From assembly GCA_001724995.1 (NCBI GenBank), contig MEFD01000019.1, forward strand, positions 62,001-126,000: a stretch of DNA of 64,000 nt. The letters are read 5' to 3'. The stretch's first letter is position 1. Every line of letters starts with the position of its first letter. The position numbers and the translations under genes are program-made. This document shows positions 44,278-50,758 of this stretch, piece by piece. A model generated the notes under the pieces. That model saw only the letters and a program-made list of their open reading frames with translations, made no database searches and was not told where the DNA came from. This DNA comes from Rubrivivax sp. SCN 71-131 (GTDB lineage Bacteria > Pseudomonadota > Gammaproteobacteria > Burkholderiales > Burkholderiaceae_C).

Positions 44278-46974
44278 ATGTTCAGACCAACCCTACTGAG
44301 CCGCGGCCTGATGCTGGCCTTCGGCGGCAGCGTCGCCCTGGCGGCCTTGCCGGCGCTGGCGCAGGACACGCAGCGCATCGAGATCACGGGCTCCGCGATC
44401 AAGCGCATCGATGGCGAATCGGCGCTCCCCGTGCAGGTGATCAAGCGCGAGGAGATCGAGCGCAGCGGCGTCACCTCGGTCGTCGAGCTGTTGCAGAACC
44501 TATCGTCGGTGCAAGGTGGCGTCGTCGAGGGCGACACGATCGGCGGTGGCGGCGGCGGCCAGGCCACGGTGTCGATCCACAACATGGGTGGCGACCGCAC
44601 CCTGGTGCTGCTGAACGGCCGCAGGCTGATCGGCGAGGCCGGCGGCGCCGTTGACCTGAGCATGGTCCCGCTGTCGATCATCGAGCGGGTCGAGGTGCTG
44701 ACCGACGGCGCGTCGGCCCTCTACGGCTCCGACGCCGTGGCCGGCGTGGTGAACTTCATCACCAAGCGGAATTCGCGTGACGGCAACATCACGCTGTCGG
44801 CGAGCAAGCCCGAGAAGTCCGGCGGCGAGGAATACAACGCCTACCTCTCCAAGGGCTTCGGCGACCTGCAGAAGGACGGCTTCAATGCCACCTTCGGCCT
44901 GTCGGTCGACAAGCGCAAGGCGCTGCGCGCCAGCCAGCGCGACTTCTCCAAGTCCGGCGTCATCAATTTCCAGCATGAGGGCGGCACCGTCGAGTGGTTC
45001 AACGGCTCGCCCAGCGGCATCCCCGGCAACGTCAACGTCAACGGCGTGCTGCGCAGCCCCTACCTGGTCGAGAACGGCGAATGCCCACCGATGCACGTGC
45101 AGGACGGGCCGACCTGCTATTTCGACTACGCCAGCACGGTCGAGGCATTCCCTGACCGCGAGCGCTCCAACATTTTCGCGTCCCTGCAGAAGTCGCTTGG
45201 TGCCGACCACACGTTGTCGCTTGACGTGCTGCTGGGCAAGACCATGTCCAGCGGCAAGATCGCCCCGGCGCCTGGTGGCGTGCTGGTCGATCCGGCCGGT
45301 CCCTTTGGCAGCTACCTGGCCCTGGTCGGCTACACGCGCACCACGCCCGCCACGGTCAACTACCGCGCTTTCGACCTTGGCAACCGCGATTCCGAGTTCG
45401 ACCGCGATACCAAGGCTGTGTGGCTGAGCCTTGACGGCAATGTTGCCGGTTGGGACTACAGCGCTTCCCTGGGCTACCAGAAGGCCAAGGTCGAGGAGTC
45501 GAACAGCGGGTATCCGTACGGCCGCGCCTTCGGCCAGCTGTTGCGCAGCGGAATCTGGAACCCCTTCGTCCTGCCCGGCAACCAGTCTCAGGAGGCGCTG
45601 GATGCAGCCAAGGCGATCATGGTTTCGGGCATCTACGACACCGAGACCAGCAAGATGACGACGCTCGACGCGCGCGCGTCGCGTGACCTCTTCAAGCTGG
45701 GCGGCGGCAGCGCTGCCCTGGCCCTCGGCGGGAGCTATGTCGAGGACAAGGTCTCCAGCTCCCCCAGCCTGACGGCGCAAGGCCTCGGCGGCCCCGGCGG
45801 CGACGACTCGCGCTTCGGGGATGCCCAGGCCGCGGTGCCTTATTCGGCCACGCGCAAGGCGTTGGGCGTGTTCGCCGAGATGGTGATGCCCTTCACCAAG
45901 CAATTGGAGGTGACGGCCGGCCTGCGCTACGACGACTACAAGGACATCGCCAGCGCAGTCAACGGCAAGGTCTCGTTCCGCTACCAGCCGACGACCAGCT
46001 TCCTGATCCGCGGCTCGGCCGGCACCGGCTTCCGGGCGCCGACGCTGCGCCAACTGTACCGTCCGCTGCAGGACTTCGGCGTCACCGCGCAACCCTACGC
46101 CTGCTCGGCCGAGATGGCGGAGATGGCTGCGAGCCTGGGTGCCGCCTGCCAGGGTGCAACGCTGCAGTACAACGTGTTCACCGGCGGCAATGCCAAGATT
46201 CAGCCGGAAGAGTCCAAGCAGGCGACCCTGGGCTTCCGTCTGGAGCCGACGCCGGCGTTCTCCTTCGGCGCCGATCTCTGGTGGGTGGGCATCGACAAGA
46301 CCTTCGGCTCGGTCGACGAGAACGAGGCCTTCAACAACGTCTTCAAGTACCCGAGCCTGTGGCTCGTCTATACCGATCCGGTGACGGGTGACAAGCTGCT
46401 GGCCTACAACGCGAGCACCACCAACCTGGGCAAGTCGTTCAGCACTGGCGTTGACGTCGACGTGACGGGTCGCTTCGACACCGGTATCGGCAAGCTGGTC
46501 TCGAACCTGCGCCTCACGTACATGATCCGCGATACGTTCCAGCTCGTCCCGGGCCAGGAGTACTACTCGACGGTCGGCGACAACAATCCGGCGATTGGCA
46601 GCCAGACCTTCCGCTGGAAGGGTACGCTGGGCAATACGTTGGCCAGCGGGCGCTGGGCGCATACGCTCAACATCAACTTCCAGTCGGGCTACAAGGACTT
46701 CCCGGGCTACGTCTACGGCAAGGATGCGGATGGCAGCTACAACGGCGACGATCGCGAGATCCGTCTGAACGTGAAGGACTTCTATACCGTCGACTGGCAG
46801 ACCGAGTTCAATATGAATAAGGCGCTGAAGTTCGCCGTGGGCGTGAAGAATCTCTTCAATGAGAAGCCGCCGCTCTCGCTGCGCAGCAATGGCGGACACA
46901 TGCTGGGCTTCGACTACCGCTATTTCAACCCCCTGGGTCGTACCTTCCAGGCCAAGGTCAGCTACGATTTCTGA
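44278..46974 (+). CDS. TonB-dependent outer-membrane receptor
   Basis: The 898-residue protein has a signal peptide (cleavage after about Ala28, PALAQD), an N-terminal plug (ITGSAIKRIDGESALPVQVI, the IKRxD type common in oligotrophic and polymer-degrading bacteria; VELLQNLSSVQGG; NGRRLIGEAGG; LYGSDAVAGVVNFITK) and a 22-strand type barrel ending in aromatic Phe (AKVSYDF). It should import a bulky ligand using ExbB-ExbD-TonB energy. The ligand is unknown; no siderophore or vitamin genes are adjacent. The codon usage is slightly less GC-biased than neighbours. exbB/exbD lie 8 kb away. Confidence 0.93.
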   Translation: MFRPTLLSRGLMLAFGGSVALAALPALAQDTQRIEITGSAIKRIDGESALPVQVIKREEIERSGVTSVVELLQNLSSVQGGVVEGDTIGGGGGGQATVSIHNMGGDRTLVLLNGRRLIGEAGGAVDLSMVPLSIIERVEVLTDGASALYGSDAVAGVVNFITKRNSRDGNITLSASKPEKSGGEEYNAYLSKGFGDLQKDGFNATFGLSVDKRKALRASQRDFSKSGVINFQHEGGTVEWFNGSPSGIPGNVNVNGVLRSPYLVENGECPPMHVQDGPTCYFDYASTVEAFPDRERSNIFASLQKSLGADHTLSLDVLLGKTMSSGKIAPAPGGVLVDPAGPFGSYLALVGYTRTTPATVNYRAFDLGNRDSEFDRDTKAVWLSLDGNVAGWDYSASLGYQKAKVEESNSGYPYGRAFGQLLRSGIWNPFVLPGNQSQEALDAAKAIMVSGIYDTETSKMTTLDARASRDLFKLGGGSAALALGGSYVEDKVSSSPSLTAQGLGGPGGDDSRFGDAQAAVPYSATRKALGVFAEMVMPFTKQLEVTAGLRYDDYKDIASAVNGKVSFRYQPTTSFLIRGSAGTGFRAPTLRQLYRPLQDFGVTAQPYACSAEMAEMAASLGAACQGATLQYNVFTGGNAKIQPEESKQATLGFRLEPTPAFSFGADLWWVGIDKTFGSVDENEAFNNVFKYPSLWLVYTDPVTGDKLLAYNASTTNLGKSFSTGVDVDVTGRFDTGIGKLVSNLRLTYMIRDTFQLVPGQEYYSTVGDNNPAIGSQTFRWKGTLGNTLASGRWAHTLNINFQSGYKDFPGYVYGKDADGSYNGDDREIRLNVKDFYTVDWQTEFNMNKALKFAVGVKNLFNEKPPLSLRSNGGHMLGFDYRYFNPLGRTFQAKVSYDF

Positions 46975-46985
46975 TCACGCCTGAC

Positions 46986-47008
46986 GCGAAGCCCGCGGCG
47001 GGCTTCGC
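46986..47008 (+). terminator. Hairpin after the TonB receptor gene
   Basis: A 10-bp perfect stem GCGAAGCCCG / CGGGCTTCGC with a CGG loop starts 11 bp after the receptor stop. There is no T-run, so it may be a weak terminator or a 3' stabiliser. Confidence 0.45.
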
Positions 47009-47018
47009 CTGAAATCAA

Positions 47019-47053
47019 GACGGCCCGCACCCTCGTCGGAGGGGCGGGCCGTC
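47019..47053. terminator. Second hairpin between the receptor gene and the toxin-antitoxin islet
   Basis: A 10-bp perfect stem GACGGCCCGC / GCGGGCCGTC encloses a 15-nt loop. It lies just outside the leftmost SDR fragment and may be the original terminator of one of the flanking genes. A T-run is lacking on either strand. Confidence 0.4.
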
Positions 47054-47089
47054 GGTCTCTCGCCTGCGCCGTTCGATGCGGCAGCAGGC

Positions 47090-47297
47090 CTACTTCGGCG
47101 CCATGCGGATCGCGCCGTCCAGGCGGATCACCTCGCCGTTGAGCCTGTCGTTCTCGATGATGTGCCGGGCGAGCTTGGCGTAGTCCTCGGGGCGGCCCAG
47201 GCGGCTGGAGAAGGGCACGCTGGCGGCCAGCGAGTCCTGCACTTTCTGGGTCATGCCGAAGAGCATCGGCGTGCCGAAGAGGCTTAGTCTAGGATTG
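47090..47297 (-). pseudogene. Displaced 3' fragment of the SDR gene (repeat copy A)
   Basis: Bases 47090-47280 match 50759-50949, the last 191 bp of the intact SDR gene, at 185 of 191 positions with no gaps. The fragment still encodes an open C terminus ([18 protein letters not shown] through to RMAPK and a TAG stop). It has no upstream part. Beyond 47280 it continues as GGCTTAGTCTAGGATTG, which copy B shares but the intact gene does not. It lies in the same orientation as copies B and C and directly before a Phd/PIN module. Confidence 0.93.
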
Positions 47298-47320
47298 TCG
47301 TTTGTCGATCGGCACCGAAA

Positions 47321-47350
47321 TGAGTACCATGATAAGCCGTTTCGTACTCA
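47321..47350. promoter_or_regulatory. Operator candidate of the first Phd/PIN module
   Basis: TGAGTAC (47321-47327) and GTACTCA (47344-47350) form perfect 7-bp inverted arms separated by 16 bp, 11 bp before the antitoxin ATG. The GTAC core resembles known Phd/YefM operator half-sites. Confidence 0.55.
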
Positions 47351-47360
47351 AAAGATCGCC

Positions 47361-47630
47361 ATGAACAACACGCTTAGCGCTGCCGAAATCAAGCGCCGCG
47401 GGCTCGCCGCGATCGAGGAAGGCCTGCGGCGAGGCCCGGTGCACCTGGTCAAGCGCAACAAGCCGGCCGCAGTGGTGCTGTCCGAGGATGATTACCAGCG
47501 CCTCACCGCGGGCCGGCCGCCGGCCCAGCCGGGCATGACGGCGGTGCAGTGGCTGCTGGCGCAGCCGGCAGCCGGAACGTTCAGCAAGGAAGACATCGAC
47601 GCCGGCCTGGCCGAAGAGCGCGCCTGGTGA
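47361..47630 (+). CDS. Phd/YefM-family antitoxin
   Basis: The 89-residue protein has the Phd/YefM fold pattern: LSAAEIKRRGLAAIEEGLRRG (DNA-binding N terminus), VHLVKRNKPAAVVLSEDDYQRL (core strand and helix) and an acidic, flexible C-terminal tail (AGTFSKEDIDAGLAEERAW) that would occupy the toxin active site. It starts at ATG 47361 and its TGA overlaps the GTG of the PIN gene, the usual antitoxin-first order. It is the first module of the islet. Confidence 0.88.
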   Translation: MNNTLSAAEIKRRGLAAIEEGLRRGPVHLVKRNKPAAVVLSEDDYQRLTAGRPPAQPGMTAVQWLLAQPAAGTFSKEDIDAGLAEERAW

Positions 47631-48037
47631 TCGCCTTCTTCGACGCCAGCGCGCTGATCGACCTGATCGAGGGCAAGGCGCCTTTCGGCGGCCGCGTACG
47701 CGCCGAGCTGGCGGCCATCGAGCGGGCGCATGCCGGCGTCGGGGCGGCCGTCAGCCGCCTGTCCTGGCTGCAGTGCCGCGTCCGGCCGATGAAGGCGAAC
47801 GACGCTGCCGTGCTGGCGCTGTTCGACGCCTTCTTCACTCGGCCCGACCTGGTGTGGGTGGAACTGAGCCGCGAAGTCGTGGAACTGGCCGCGGCGATCC
47901 GCGTGCGCCACGGCCTGCGCACGCCCGATGCGCTGCAGGCGGCGAGTTGCCTGCAGCTCGGGTCAAGGCATGTGCTGCTGACCGGCGACACGGCCTTCCA
48001 GCGCGTGCAGGGGCTGAACGTGGCCGTGCTGGCCTGA
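47627..48037 (+). CDS. PIN-domain (VapC-like) toxin with Glu-to-Gln change at the active site
   Basis: The 136-residue PIN protein starts VIAFFDASALIDLIEGK with the first acidic residue Asp6. The later acidic residues are Asp101 (GLRTPDALQAAS) and Asp121 (LLTGDTAF). The second conserved position, Glu in the LECxVxPL pattern of this subfamily, reads Gln49 (LSWLQCRVRPM, codon CAG at 47771). PIN ribonucleases need these acids for Mg2+ binding, so activity is doubtful. Start GTG overlaps the antitoxin stop. Confidence 0.85.
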   Translation: MIAFFDASALIDLIEGKAPFGGRVRAELAAIERAHAGVGAAVSRLSWLQCRVRPMKANDAAVLALFDAFFTRPDLVWVELSREVVELAAAIRVRHGLRTPDALQAASCLQLGSRHVLLTGDTAFQRVQGLNVAVLA

Positions 48038-48123
48038 GTCTTCGCCATGCCGACCTGGAGAGACGTTGACCGACTGCAGGCCGCGCTTGGCATCACGGGT
48101 CGGATGGTGTCCGGATGTCGGGA

Positions 48124-48480
48124 TCATGCGACCGCTGCGTGCATCTCCATGTCGATGCGCACCGACTCGAACGGGCACAGCACGCCGCCCGCCTCGCCGT
48201 GCTCCAGCAGCCCCAAGGTCAGCAGCACCTGCAGGTCCTCGTGCACGCGCTTCACGTCCCGGCCGACCCGGCGCGCGGCCTCGCGTACCGAAACTTCCCC
48301 GGCGCCCTGCAGCGCGCGTGCCAGCGCCCAACGCTTCTCGGTGAGCTGGCCGAAGAATGATCCCGGGCTCTCGAAGTTCAAGGTCTCGCCCGCGTATCGG
48401 CGGCCGGCGGCCTTGCGCCCCGCCTCGCGCAGCGCGCCGCGCCAGTCGGGATTCAGGGTGATGGTCAGGCGTCGAGTCAC
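48124..48480 (-). CDS. Probable HTH antitoxin of a TumE/TumA-like module (HVO_A0114-type)
   Basis: The 118-residue protein has a winged helix-turn-helix pattern (LTEKRWALARALQGAGEVSV, REAARRVGRDVKRVHEDLQVLLTLGLLEH) typical of the HVO_A0114-like DNA-binding partners of TumE proteins. The GTG at 48480 overlaps the TGA of the upstream toxin gene, the toxin-first order normal for this family. It likely binds the palindromes upstream of the toxin and represses the operon. It is the only minus-strand module in the islet. Confidence 0.75.
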   Translation of the reverse strand: MTRRLTITLNPDWRGALREAGRKAAGRRYAGETLNFESPGSFFGQLTEKRWALARALQGAGEVSVREAARRVGRDVKRVHEDLQVLLTLGLLEHGEAGGVLCPFESVRIDMEMHAAVA

Positions 48481-48764
48481 TTTGCGCTCCTGGCGGCGTC
48501 GACAGCCGCGATGAAGTCTTCCACCAATTGCTGCACCGTCGTGAAGGTGTAGGGCACTTCCCTGTCGCCGATGTGGCAGTGGTCGCCCTTGCCGCGTTCG
48601 TTGTCGAACCCGATCAGGCGGACGCCGCCAACCGCATAGGCGGCGCGGTACTTGTAGCGGTGGATGGTTGGCGGTACCGGGCTCGGCACGCGCCACACGA
48701 CCAGCTCGATCACGCCGCCATCGGGCGTCACGTCCTTGAAGCGGGTGATCAGCTCGACGTTCAC
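48477..48764 (-). CDS. Probable TumE-family toxin (DUF6516)
   Basis: The 95-residue protein carries the family pattern seen in TumE/DUF6516: ELVVWRVPSPVPPTIHRYKYR, YAVGGVRLIGFDNERGKGDH, then HIGDREVPYTFTTVQQLVEDF. The KGDHxHxGxREVPY motif is the most diagnostic part. Its molecular target is not settled as far as I know. The start is a GTG at 48764, directly next to a cluster of palindromes. Coupled to the HTH gene by a GTGA overlap. Confidence 0.78.
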   Translation of the reverse strand: MNVELITRFKDVTPDGGVIELVVWRVPSPVPPTIHRYKYRAAYAVGGVRLIGFDNERGKGDHCHIGDREVPYTFTTVQQLVEDFIAAVDAARSAK

Positions 48765-48811
48765 GTTGGCATTATTGCCAACGATAAATCGTTGTCAAAT
48801 GCGACAACGAT
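48765..48811. promoter_or_regulatory. Three overlapping palindromes: operator/promoter of the TumE/TumA-like module
   Basis: Within 47 bp there are GTTGGCA-TTAT-TGCCAAC (48765-48782), AACGAT-AA-ATCGTT (48780-48793) and ATCGTTGTC-AAATGC-GACAACGAT (48788-48811). All have perfect arms of 7, 6 and 9 bp. The middle one shares arms with both neighbours, so a repressor could bind cooperatively. The segment is AT-rich and immediately precedes the toxin start, as expected for autoregulation. Confidence 0.75.
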
Positions 48812-48827
48812 CTGCGACGAGCGTGCG

Positions 48828-49032
48828 CTTCGGCGCCATGCCGATCGCACCGTCCGGCTGGATGACTTCGTCGTTGAGCCTGTCGTTCTCAAGGGGGTGC
48901 CGAGCCAGCCCGGCTGGTCTTCGGGGCGGTCCAGAAAGCTGGGGAAGGGCACGCTGGCGTCCAGCGAGTCCTGCACTTTCTGGGGCATGCCGAAGAGCAT
49001 CGGCGTGCCGAAGAGGCTCGGTCTAGGTTTGC
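48828..49032 (-). pseudogene. Decayed 3' fragment of the SDR gene (repeat copy B)
   Basis: This copy aligns with copy A and with the intact SDR 3' end but has many substitutions and a 1-bp deletion in the segment TTCTCAAGGGGGTGCCGAGC (about 48885-48905) that breaks the frame. The stop codon end is lost (it begins CTTCGGCGCCATG). It shares with copy A four of the six differences that A shows from the intact gene. It also shares the extension GGCTCGGTCTAGGTTTG beyond the SDR homology. A RelE-type module starts 32 bp further on. Confidence 0.9.
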
Positions 49033-49063
49033 GTCGTGTATTCGATCGAGTACGATCTGCGAC

Positions 49064-49357
49064 ATGTACACGGTCAAGCGCCTGCCTGAGTTCGATGCAT
49101 GGCTTGATGGCCTGAAAGACCGCCTGACCCGCATCCGCCTGAGCAAGCGGCTGGACAAAGTGCAGCGCGGCAGCTTGGGTGGCGTGAAGCCGGTAGGCGA
49201 AGGCGTATGCGAAATGCGCGAGGATTTCGGCCCCGGCTGGCGCATGTATTACGTCGAGCAGGGCCGGACGCTGATCGTGATGCTGGGCGGCGGCGACAAG
49301 TCCACCCAGCAGGCTGACATTGCCGCCGCCATCGCCTTGTCCAAGACTCTGGAGTGA
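49064..49357 (+). CDS. RelE/HigB-like toxin (HI1419-type addiction module killer)
   Basis: The 97-residue protein fits the RelE-superfamily family of HI1419-like killers: TVKRLPEFDAWLDGLKDRLTR, RLDKVQRGSLGGVKPVGEGV, MREDFGPGWRMYYVEQGRTL and LLGGGDKSTQ-like MLGGGDKSTQQADI. These ribonucleases usually cut mRNA on the ribosome. The gene precedes its antitoxin, the reverse of Phd/PIN order but normal here. TCGATCGA (49042-49049) lies in the short upstream region that follows repeat B. Confidence 0.88.
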   Translation: MYTVKRLPEFDAWLDGLKDRLTRIRLSKRLDKVQRGSLGGVKPVGEGVCEMREDFGPGWRMYYVEQGRTLIVMLGGGDKSTQQADIAAAIALSKTLE

Positions 49358-49360
49358 ATC

Positions 49361-49684
49361 ATGCTCGAGAAAATCAAGGTCGCCGACCTTCCCGAATTCG
49401 ACATGGCCGAGCAACTGCGCGATGAGGAAGACATCGCTGCATACCTGACCCTGGTGATCGAAGAAGGCGATGCTGCCGAACTGGCGCACGCGCTGGGCGT
49501 GGTGGCCCGTGCGCGCGGCATGACGGCCGTTGCGGAAAGTGCCGGCATGGGCCGCGAGGCCTTGTACAAGGCGCTGCGCCCGGGCGCAAGCCCGCGTTTC
49601 GACACCATCGCCCGCGTGTGCAAGGCGCTGGGCGTGCGACTGGTGGCTCTCCCGACGCAGGGACCGGCCGGCTCGGGTCCGTGA
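49361..49684 (+). CDS. HTH antitoxin (HI1420-type addiction module antidote)
   Basis: The 107-residue protein has the family N terminus (FDMAEQLRDEEDIAAYLTLVIEEGD) and a helix-turn-helix (GMTAVAESAGMGREALYKALRPGASPRFDTI), matching the HI1420-like antidotes that pair with HI1419-like killers. It starts 3 bp after the toxin stop. The Pro/Gly-rich tail (PTQGPAGSGP) is not conserved. Confidence 0.9.
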   Translation: MLEKIKVADLPEFDMAEQLRDEEDIAAYLTLVIEEGDAAELAHALGVVARARGMTAVAESAGMGREALYKALRPGASPRFDTIARVCKALGVRLVALPTQGPAGSGP

Positions 49685-49754
49685 GGGATGAGCGCTTTGC
49701 AGCGAGAGTGTCTGGTTTCGTCCGCTTTGGTCGGCTTTGGCAAGAACGGCCATC

Positions 49755-49778
49755 GTTGGTCCACTTCTGTTGGTCCAC
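49755..49778. repeat. Direct repeat GTTGGTCCAC upstream of the second Phd/PIN module
   Basis: Two exact 10-bp copies (49755-49764 and 49769-49778) are spaced 14 bp start to start, ending 12 bp before the antitoxin ATG and next to its GGAG ribosome-binding site. They could be operator half-sites or a small duplication. They extend into the segment that would hold the promoter. Confidence 0.45.
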
Positions 49779-49790
49779 CCGGAGATATCG

Positions 49791-50048
49791 ATGTCAACCG
49801 TCACCGTCAACATCCAAGAAGCGAAGACGCATCTCTCCCGCCTGGTCGAGCAGGCGGCCAAGGGGCAGGAGTTCGTGATCGCCAAGGCCGGCAGGCCGAT
49901 GGTTCGGGTCGTGCCGATCGAAGCGCCGCCGGCCACGCGACAGCTCGGCTTCCTGGCCGGACGGGGCGTGGTGCAGGCCGACCTGAAGAAGGACTTCGCG
50001 GCTGACATCGAGGCGATGTTCGACTCCCGCAGCGCCGACAAGCCCTAG
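49791..50048 (+). CDS. Phd/YefM-family antitoxin
   Basis: The 85-residue protein has the canonical start STVTVNIQEAKTHLSRLVEQAAKGQEFVIAKAGRPMVRVVPIE (first strand, helix and second strand of Phd), with a C-terminal acidic tail (FAADIEAMFDSRSADKP) for toxin binding. GGAG lies 6 bp before the ATG. The PIN gene follows after 4 bp. Confidence 0.92.
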   Translation: MSTVTVNIQEAKTHLSRLVEQAAKGQEFVIAKAGRPMVRVVPIEAPPATRQLGFLAGRGVVQADLKKDFAADIEAMFDSRSADKP

Positions 50049-50052
50049 ACGC

Positions 50053-50436
50053 ATGCTGCTGCTTGGCACGCATCCGGTGCTCTGGGCGGCGTTCGATCCC
50101 GGCCGCCTGCCGGACAAGGCCGCGCGGCGGCTGCGCTCGCGTCGGCAGCCGCTGGCGTTCAGCCTCGCCTCGTTGTGGGAGGTGGCAATCAAGACTTCGC
50201 TGGGCCGTCCGGACTTCTCGGTGGATGCCAAGCTGCTGCATCGGGCGCTGCTGGACGAGGGCTTCGTCGAGTTGCTGCTCCAGGCGGCGCACATCGCGCG
50301 GGTGGCCGGGCTGCCCTGGGTGCACCGCGATCCCTTCGACCGCATGCTGGTGGCGCAGGCGATGGAAGAGCGGCTGACGCTGCTCACGGCCGAGGCCACG
50401 CTCGCCGGCTACGGCCGCTTCGTCCAGGTGGTGTGA
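50053..50436 (+). CDS. PIN-domain (VapC-like) toxin with lost first catalytic Asp
   Basis: The 127-residue protein belongs to the PIN subgroup that begins LLLDTHxxLW; here it reads MLLLGTHPVLWAAFD, so the first metal-binding Asp is Gly5 (GGC, one base from GAC). Glu43 (SLWEVAIK) and Asp96 (DPFDRML) are present. The usual Asp of the LTAD motif is Glu114 (LLTAEATL). With two of four acidic positions changed, the nuclease is probably weak or dead. The antitoxin gene remains intact. Confidence 0.87.
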   Translation: MLLLGTHPVLWAAFDPGRLPDKAARRLRSRRQPLAFSLASLWEVAIKTSLGRPDFSVDAKLLHRALLDEGFVELLLQAAHIARVAGLPWVHRDPFDRMLVAQAMEERLTLLTAEATLAGYGRFVQVV

Positions 50437-50522
50437 CGCCTGGGGCCGCGGGCCGAACTCGAGCTGCGGTTTGGCACTAGGGACTGACCCCGCTGCGGGT
50501 AGCAAATCCGGCGAGTCAGTGC

Positions 50523-50559
50523 GCCATCGAGCGGGCGCAGGCCAGCGTCGAGGCGGCCG
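50523..50559 (+). pseudogene. Relic of a PIN toxin gene like the one at 47627-48037
   Basis: 34 of 37 bases match 47714-47750 inside the first PIN gene, in the same reading frame (AIERAQASVEAA here, AIERAHAGVGAA there). No similarity was seen on either side. This is too long and too similar for chance, and suggests that a sister module once stood here. Confidence 0.7.
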
Positions 50560-50726
50560 CCATCGTGGCAGGTCTCGGACGACCGCACGCTCCACGTGTG
50601 TGTGCTGCCACGTGGGTCCGACGCGCTCCCGGGACCGCTGGCGCGCGAGGGCGGGCCGTCGAGGTCGATCGAGCGGATGGACGAGGCCCTCCCGACGCCG
50701 TCAAGGCGCGGTCGGGACGAGCGGGG

Positions 50727-50757
50727 TGATCGCGGTCGACACCACTGTTCTGTGCGG
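50727..50757 (+). pseudogene. Possible N-terminal stub of a PIN toxin gene, cut at the SDR 3' end
   Basis: GTGATCGCGGTCGACACC and following bases encode VIAVDTTVLC, which fits the first strand of VapC-type PIN proteins (MIAVDTNVLV with its catalytic Asp). The PIN-like text ends exactly where the SDR homology begins (stop codon at 50759). The match covers only ten residues, so it may be fortuitous. Confidence 0.4.
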
Positions 50758-50758
50758 G

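Larger units (their letters stand above)
50437..50758. other. Right edge of the toxin-antitoxin islet with gene remnants
   Basis: This 322-bp stretch has no intact gene. A block at about 50481-50510 contains AGGGACTGACCCC, a sequence often left by REP/RAYT-type elements. A 37-bp PIN-gene relic lies at 50523-50559, and a possible PIN start segment runs up to the SDR stop codon. The region looks like the debris of at least one earlier module. Confidence 0.5.

Noticed and set aside
48761..50041. Long minus-strand open frame running through repeat B and the RelE module
   Set aside because: Only its last part resembles the SDR fragment (copy B); the rest is antisense to the HI1419/HI1420-like and Phd genes.
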